Below, one piece after another: positions 61,192-64,000 of a stretch of DNA of 64,000 nt (position 1 is the first letter of the stretch; each line of letters starts with the position of its first letter). Source of the DNA: CAWACP01 sp963832965 (GTDB taxonomy: Bacteria; Acidobacteriota; Terriglobia; Bryobacterales; Bryobacteraceae); NCBI GenBank assembly GCA_963832965.1, contig CAWHVW010000005.1, forward strand, positions 682,001 through 746,000. Direction: 5' to 3'. Below the pieces are notes generated by a model that saw only the letters and a list, made by a program, of their open reading frames with translations, was not told where the DNA came from and ran no database searches. Made by a program: the position numbers and the translations under genes.

Positions 61192-61470
61192 ATGGCTCAC
61201 ACGACAGAAGAGAAGAAGAAACTGCTGAATCGCGTGCGGCGAATTCGAGGTCAGGTGGAAGCTGTCGAGCGGGCGCTCGACCAGGAGGCCGAATGCTCCG
61301 AGGTGTTGCACAATATCTCGGCGTGCCGGGGCGCCATGGACGCACTGATGGCGGAGGTGATCGAAGGGCACATCCGCTTTCATGTGCTCGATCCGAAGAC
61401 CGCAGCGACCGATGAGCAGACGCTGGCCGCGGACGATTTGATTCATGCTCTGCGGGCTTACTTGAAGTAG
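61192..61470 (+). CDS. metal-sensing repressor, RcnR/FrmR (CsoR) family
   Basis: 92 residues. The helical bundle of the CsoR family is evident: EEKKKLLNRVRRIRGQVEAV, CSEVLHNISACRGAMDALM and AEVIEGHIRFHVLDP. Position-specific ligands are H3, C35, H60 and H64, the HCHH set that in RcnR binds Ni or Co; FrmR has Glu at the last position. A weak GAGG precedes the ATG. The operator candidate at 61147 would allow it to control itself and perhaps the OprB-like porin. The metal is inferred from ligands, not tested. Confidence 0.88.
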   Translation: MAHTTEEKKKLLNRVRRIRGQVEAVERALDQEAECSEVLHNISACRGAMDALMAEVIEGHIRFHVLDPKTAATDEQTLAADDLIHALRAYLK

Positions 61471-61491
61471 GCGAACTTTAGCTGCACTTCA

Positions 61492-62601
61492 TCAGTGGCT
61501 GTGGTGGGTCATTATCGCCAACAGCACCAGAGCCAGGATGATGGCTGCTACCAGCAGTGAGACTTTGGCAACGCTCCATGGCCGCTCGCCCTCCACGTCG
61601 CCGGTGCGCGCGTTGACCAGCACCTGGTACACCTTGTCTTTGAAACGGTAGGCACCGATCCACACAGGCAACAGGAGGTGACGGAAGGTGGCGTTCGAGG
61701 TTGTCGTATCCACGCTGATGACACGCTGTTCGTCGCCGCCGATGTCCTTGCGGACGTCGCCGTCGATCACCTTCGCCATTACCCCTTTCGCTTTCTCGAA
61801 CCCATCGGGCAGCTCGACCTGATAGCGCTGCGCGCGGAAACCGGCGAGCCAGGCGGGCTCGTAGGCGCAAAGCGCCTCGAGATCCCAGGGTTCGAGCGCG
61901 TTCAGACGGGACTCGTTCACCGAGTGGGTTGCCGCAACCAACACGTTGTCAAACTTATGCGCTACCCGGCCGGATGCCGGATACCAGCGCGTGCGCTGCA
62001 CCTGACGCTGGCGCTGCACGGTGTTGCCGTTGTTGTCGGTTTCCGTGTAATACTCGGTTTCCCAGTAATGTTCGCCGCGCTCGCCGGTGTAGCCGCTGTC
62101 GGTGTCGGCCGCCCAGTCCCAGAAGGGAAGGTACACGCCGGCGATGCCCTCCTGTTGCGCCATCTTCTTCAAGGCATTCGGAGCGAACCAGCGGGCGGCC
62201 AGCCACTCCCGCACGCGCGCTTGCGCTTGTTCCCTGGGGACCTTCGCGGGGAGCACGCCGTCGGGCGCGATCAGCGCATCCGCGGCCTTCGGCTGGGCGA
62301 CGATGGCGCCTCCGCAGAACGGGCAGACCCCGGCCACTTCCGGTGGCTTAAACGCAACGACGCTGCCGCAGCCGTTGCAGGTGACCTCCAAGGCCCCTTC
62401 GCCCAGAGACTTTCCCGTGGCAGCGGCGGCTTGCGCGAGGCCCTCTTCCAGCGTGTGTACGGTAACCGTGGTTGCCGACGGAACTACGGCCTCGGTGTGG
62501 CCGCAGAAGCGGCACTTCAGGGCGCCCGTCTGGGGGTCAAACTCCATGTCCGCTGAACAACTGGGGCAGCGGAACTGCGGGGTCTTGCCGGAACTGGCCA
62601 T
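61492..62601 (-). CDS. zinc-ribbon membrane-associated protein of unknown function
   Basis: 369 residues. Two zinc-ribbon pairs are at the N-terminus: CPSC/CRFCG and CNGCG/CPFCGG (about 12-35 and 75-98). The middle is a beta-rich domain with YLPFWDWAADTDSGYTGERG and RWYPASGRVAHKFDNVL, and the C-terminus has one membrane helix (VSLLVAAIILALVLLAI). This arrangement occurs in bacterial proteins distantly related to transposable-element- or primase-like zinc ribbons, but no function is known to me. A CATAAT box ends nine bases before the ATG. Confidence 0.82.
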   Translation of the reverse strand: MASSGKTPQFRCPSCSADMEFDPQTGALKCRFCGHTEAVVPSATTVTVHTLEEGLAQAAAATGKSLGEGALEVTCNGCGSVVAFKPPEVAGVCPFCGGAIVAQPKAADALIAPDGVLPAKVPREQAQARVREWLAARWFAPNALKKMAQQEGIAGVYLPFWDWAADTDSGYTGERGEHYWETEYYTETDNNGNTVQRQRQVQRTRWYPASGRVAHKFDNVLVAATHSVNESRLNALEPWDLEALCAYEPAWLAGFRAQRYQVELPDGFEKAKGVMAKVIDGDVRKDIGGDEQRVISVDTTTSNATFRHLLLPVWIGAYRFKDKVYQVLVNARTGDVEGERPWSVAKVSLLVAAIILALVLLAIMTHHSH

Positions 62602-62647
62602 ATTGAGACTATTATGAGGGCTGCGGCGTTACAAAGAGCGAATCCGC

Positions 62648-62670
62648 GGCAGGGCACGGCCCTGCCCCAC
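62648..62670 (+). repeat. REP-like 23-nt palindromic element
   Basis: Identical to the element at 36932 (GGCAGGGCACGGCCCTGCC then CCAC). It lies in the gap between the zinc-ribbon gene and truA. Confidence 0.75.
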
Positions 62671-62691
62671 ATTGCCGCCCGGTAGTACCGC

Positions 62692-63435
62692 TCAATATTC
62701 CACGTTCAGCAGGAACAGACCGCGGGCGGGCGCACTGGGGCCGGGTGCAATCCCGCAGCCGGGCTGCAGGCGCGCGCAGATGTCCGCGGCGTGGAGATTT
62801 TCTTTGCCCACCTCCAGCAGCACACCGGTGATGTTGCGCACCATGTGTTTGAGAAAGCCAGTGCCGCGCACCTGATACAAGAGCCGCGCGCCGTCGCGCC
62901 ACACGGCGGATGAGTAGACCGTTCGCACCTTCGACCGGGCGGATTCATCGCTCTCGTCGGACGCCGCGAACGCGGTGAAATCGTGCTCGCCTTCCAGCAG
63001 CGGGGCGGCGGTGATCATCGCTTCTTCGTCCAGCGGCCAAGGATGGTGACAGACATAGAGCCGGTCGAAGGGCGGGCAGATCTCTTCGCGCCAGATACGG
63101 TACTGGTACGTCTTGGCGCGCGCGTCAAAGCGCGGGTGAAAATCCGGCGCGACCTCCTCGGCGGCGATGATGCGAATGGAACGCGGCAACAGCCGGTTCA
63201 TGGCCCGCCGGAGATTTTCCACGGGGATGGGATTCCCCAGCGAAAAAGCGGCGATCTGCGCCAGAGCGTGCACGCCAGCATCGGTGCGGCCGGAACCGTG
63301 AACCGTTACCGGAGCGCCTTCGATGGAGGTGACTATGCTTTCAAGCGTGCCCTGAATGGTGGGCAGGCCCGGCTGCACCTGCCAGCCGTGGAACCCGGTG
63401 CCGTCGTAAGCGATGGTAGTGCGAATACGGCGCAT
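62692..63435 (-). CDS. truA: tRNA pseudouridine synthase A
   Basis: 247 residues from ATG 63435; a TTG start at 63447 is possible but less likely. The catalytic Asp is in GRTDAGVHA, and the family segments TIAYDGTGFHGWQ and PPFDRLYVCHHPW, then LKHMVRNITGVLLEVGKEN, are complete. It modifies U38-U40 of tRNAs. A TATATT box (63446-63451) ends ten bases before the ATG. Confidence 0.96.
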   Translation of the reverse strand: MRRIRTTIAYDGTGFHGWQVQPGLPTIQGTLESIVTSIEGAPVTVHGSGRTDAGVHALAQIAAFSLGNPIPVENLRRAMNRLLPRSIRIIAAEEVAPDFHPRFDARAKTYQYRIWREEICPPFDRLYVCHHPWPLDEEAMITAAPLLEGEHDFTAFAASDESDESARSKVRTVYSSAVWRDGARLLYQVRGTGFLKHMVRNITGVLLEVGKENLHAADICARLQPGCGIAPGPSAPARGLFLLNVEY

Positions 63436-63507
63436 GCCTGGCGCCAATATAGCATCGGGACGCGCGATTGCGCGGAAGTCCGGTACTACAATTGGAGTTC
63501 ATCCACC

Positions 63508-64000
63508 GTGACGCAGACACTTCTGAGACGGACGCAAGTGGCCTTGATCTGGGTTGCTCTCGTCCCGGTGGCGCTTGCGACGCTTGCGTGGCGGGACATC
63601 GTCCAGTATCGCGAGCGCGTCGCTTCGGTATCCCATACGCGCCAAGTTCTGGGCGAGATGGAGACGTTGTTTCTAGCGATCACGGACTCGGAAACGGGCC
63701 AGCGTGGATATTTGCTCACCGGAGACGAGTCGTATCTGCAGCCGTTTCGCGCGGCGTCGCCGCAGGTGGAACAATCGCTGGCGCGCCTTGGAGAACTGAT
63801 TCGCGAGAGCAGCCCTGATCGGCGGGCGCGATTTGAGGAACTGGCGGCCGCGGTTCATCTCAAGATGGGAGAACTGCAGGACACGGTCCAACTGAGGCGC
63901 ACACAGGGGCAGGCCGCGTCCATGGCCGTGCTCCGCACCGGCGCGGGCCAGCGGGCCATGGAAACGATTCGCCGCATCACACTGGCCATGAACATGGAGC
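63508..64000 (+). CDS. CHASE3-domain sensor protein (N-terminal part, runs off the window)
   Basis: A GTG at 63508 opens a frame that continues to the end of the window, at least 164 residues. The N-terminus has one membrane helix (VALIWVALVPVALATLAW). Then comes a CHASE3 domain with ETGQRGYLLTGDESYLQPF, a conserved extracytoplasmic sensor. Such domains are normally followed by HAMP, PAS, histidine kinase or guanylate cyclase modules, which are outside the window. TACAAT ends 15 bases before the start. Confidence 0.8.
   Translation, partial: MTQTLLRRTQVALIWVALVPVALATLAWRDIVQYRERVASVSHTRQVLGEMETLFLAITDSETGQRGYLLTGDESYLQPFRAASPQVEQSLARLGELIRESSPDRRARFEELAAAVHLKMGELQDTVQLRRTQGQAASMAVLRTGAGQRAMETIRRITLAMNME

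Overview
The window is high-GC bacterial chromosome, very probably from an Acidobacteriota member of the Bryobacterales/Solibacter group. Lineage markers are a Solibacter-type TIGR03437 C-terminal domain protein (14102-15817), a VWFA-related protein of the acidobacterial TIGR03436 kind (37921-39024), a large carboxypeptidase-regulatory/TonB-dependent receptor (2693-5917), a TIGR02999-type ECF sigma factor beside a Ser/Thr kinase (54834-58094), and many small secreted hypothetical proteins. There is no rRNA, tRNA, prophage, insertion sequence or CRISPR array. It reads as core chromosome with lineage-specific genes and two toxin-antitoxin pairs.

Layout. 0-8 kb: two hybrid histidine kinases flank an Oar-like TonB receptor. 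8-13 kb: a thiE-like gene, modC and modB (no modA), a HicBA pair whose toxin gene is frameshifted, a secreted hypothetical, and a Phd/RelE-type pair. 13-17 kb: holB, the TIGR03437 protein followed by a 94-bp tandem repeat made from its own 3' end, and a histone-deacetylase-family hydrolase. 17-21 kb: an NtrC-type regulator, its kinase and a proline-rich lipoprotein. 21-25 kb: a translationally coupled trio of PIG-L deacetylase, 48-residue membrane microprotein and sodium:solute symporter. 25-31 kb: an AlkZ-like protein, an MFS transporter, DUF423, a DsbA-like thioredoxin and the RNase P RNA. 31-39 kb: an OmpA/PKD/Ig-like surface protein with a terminator, an amidase, and the molybdenum-cofactor genes moeA-moaC-mog. 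39-49 kb: an aldo/keto reductase, a rhodanese, an isolated nuoI, and a coupled set of amidase, small Tat-type protein and CADD-like enzyme (probable p-aminobenzoate synthesis). Then come an alcohol dehydrogenase/SDR pair, a frameshifted CapK-like ligase, a TlpA-like thioredoxin and a YHS protein. 49-64 kb: a GH3 glycosidase, gmd-fcl (GDP-L-fucose), a degenerate-GGDEF protein, a kinase/ECF sigma pair, a secreted protein, an OprB-like porin divergent from an RcnR/FrmR-type repressor with a palindromic operator, truA, and the start of a CHASE3 sensor.

Several signals cut across genes. Three genes (97-2651, 10846-11101, 47000-48281) carry a single-base frameshift in a short homopolymer, which suggests sequence errors or recent decay. 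Four intergenic sites carry the same 23-nt REP-like palindrome. At least ten genes have a TANNNT box only 5-10 nt before the start codon, and all but one of these lack a visible ribosome-binding site. That pattern suggests frequent leaderless transcription.
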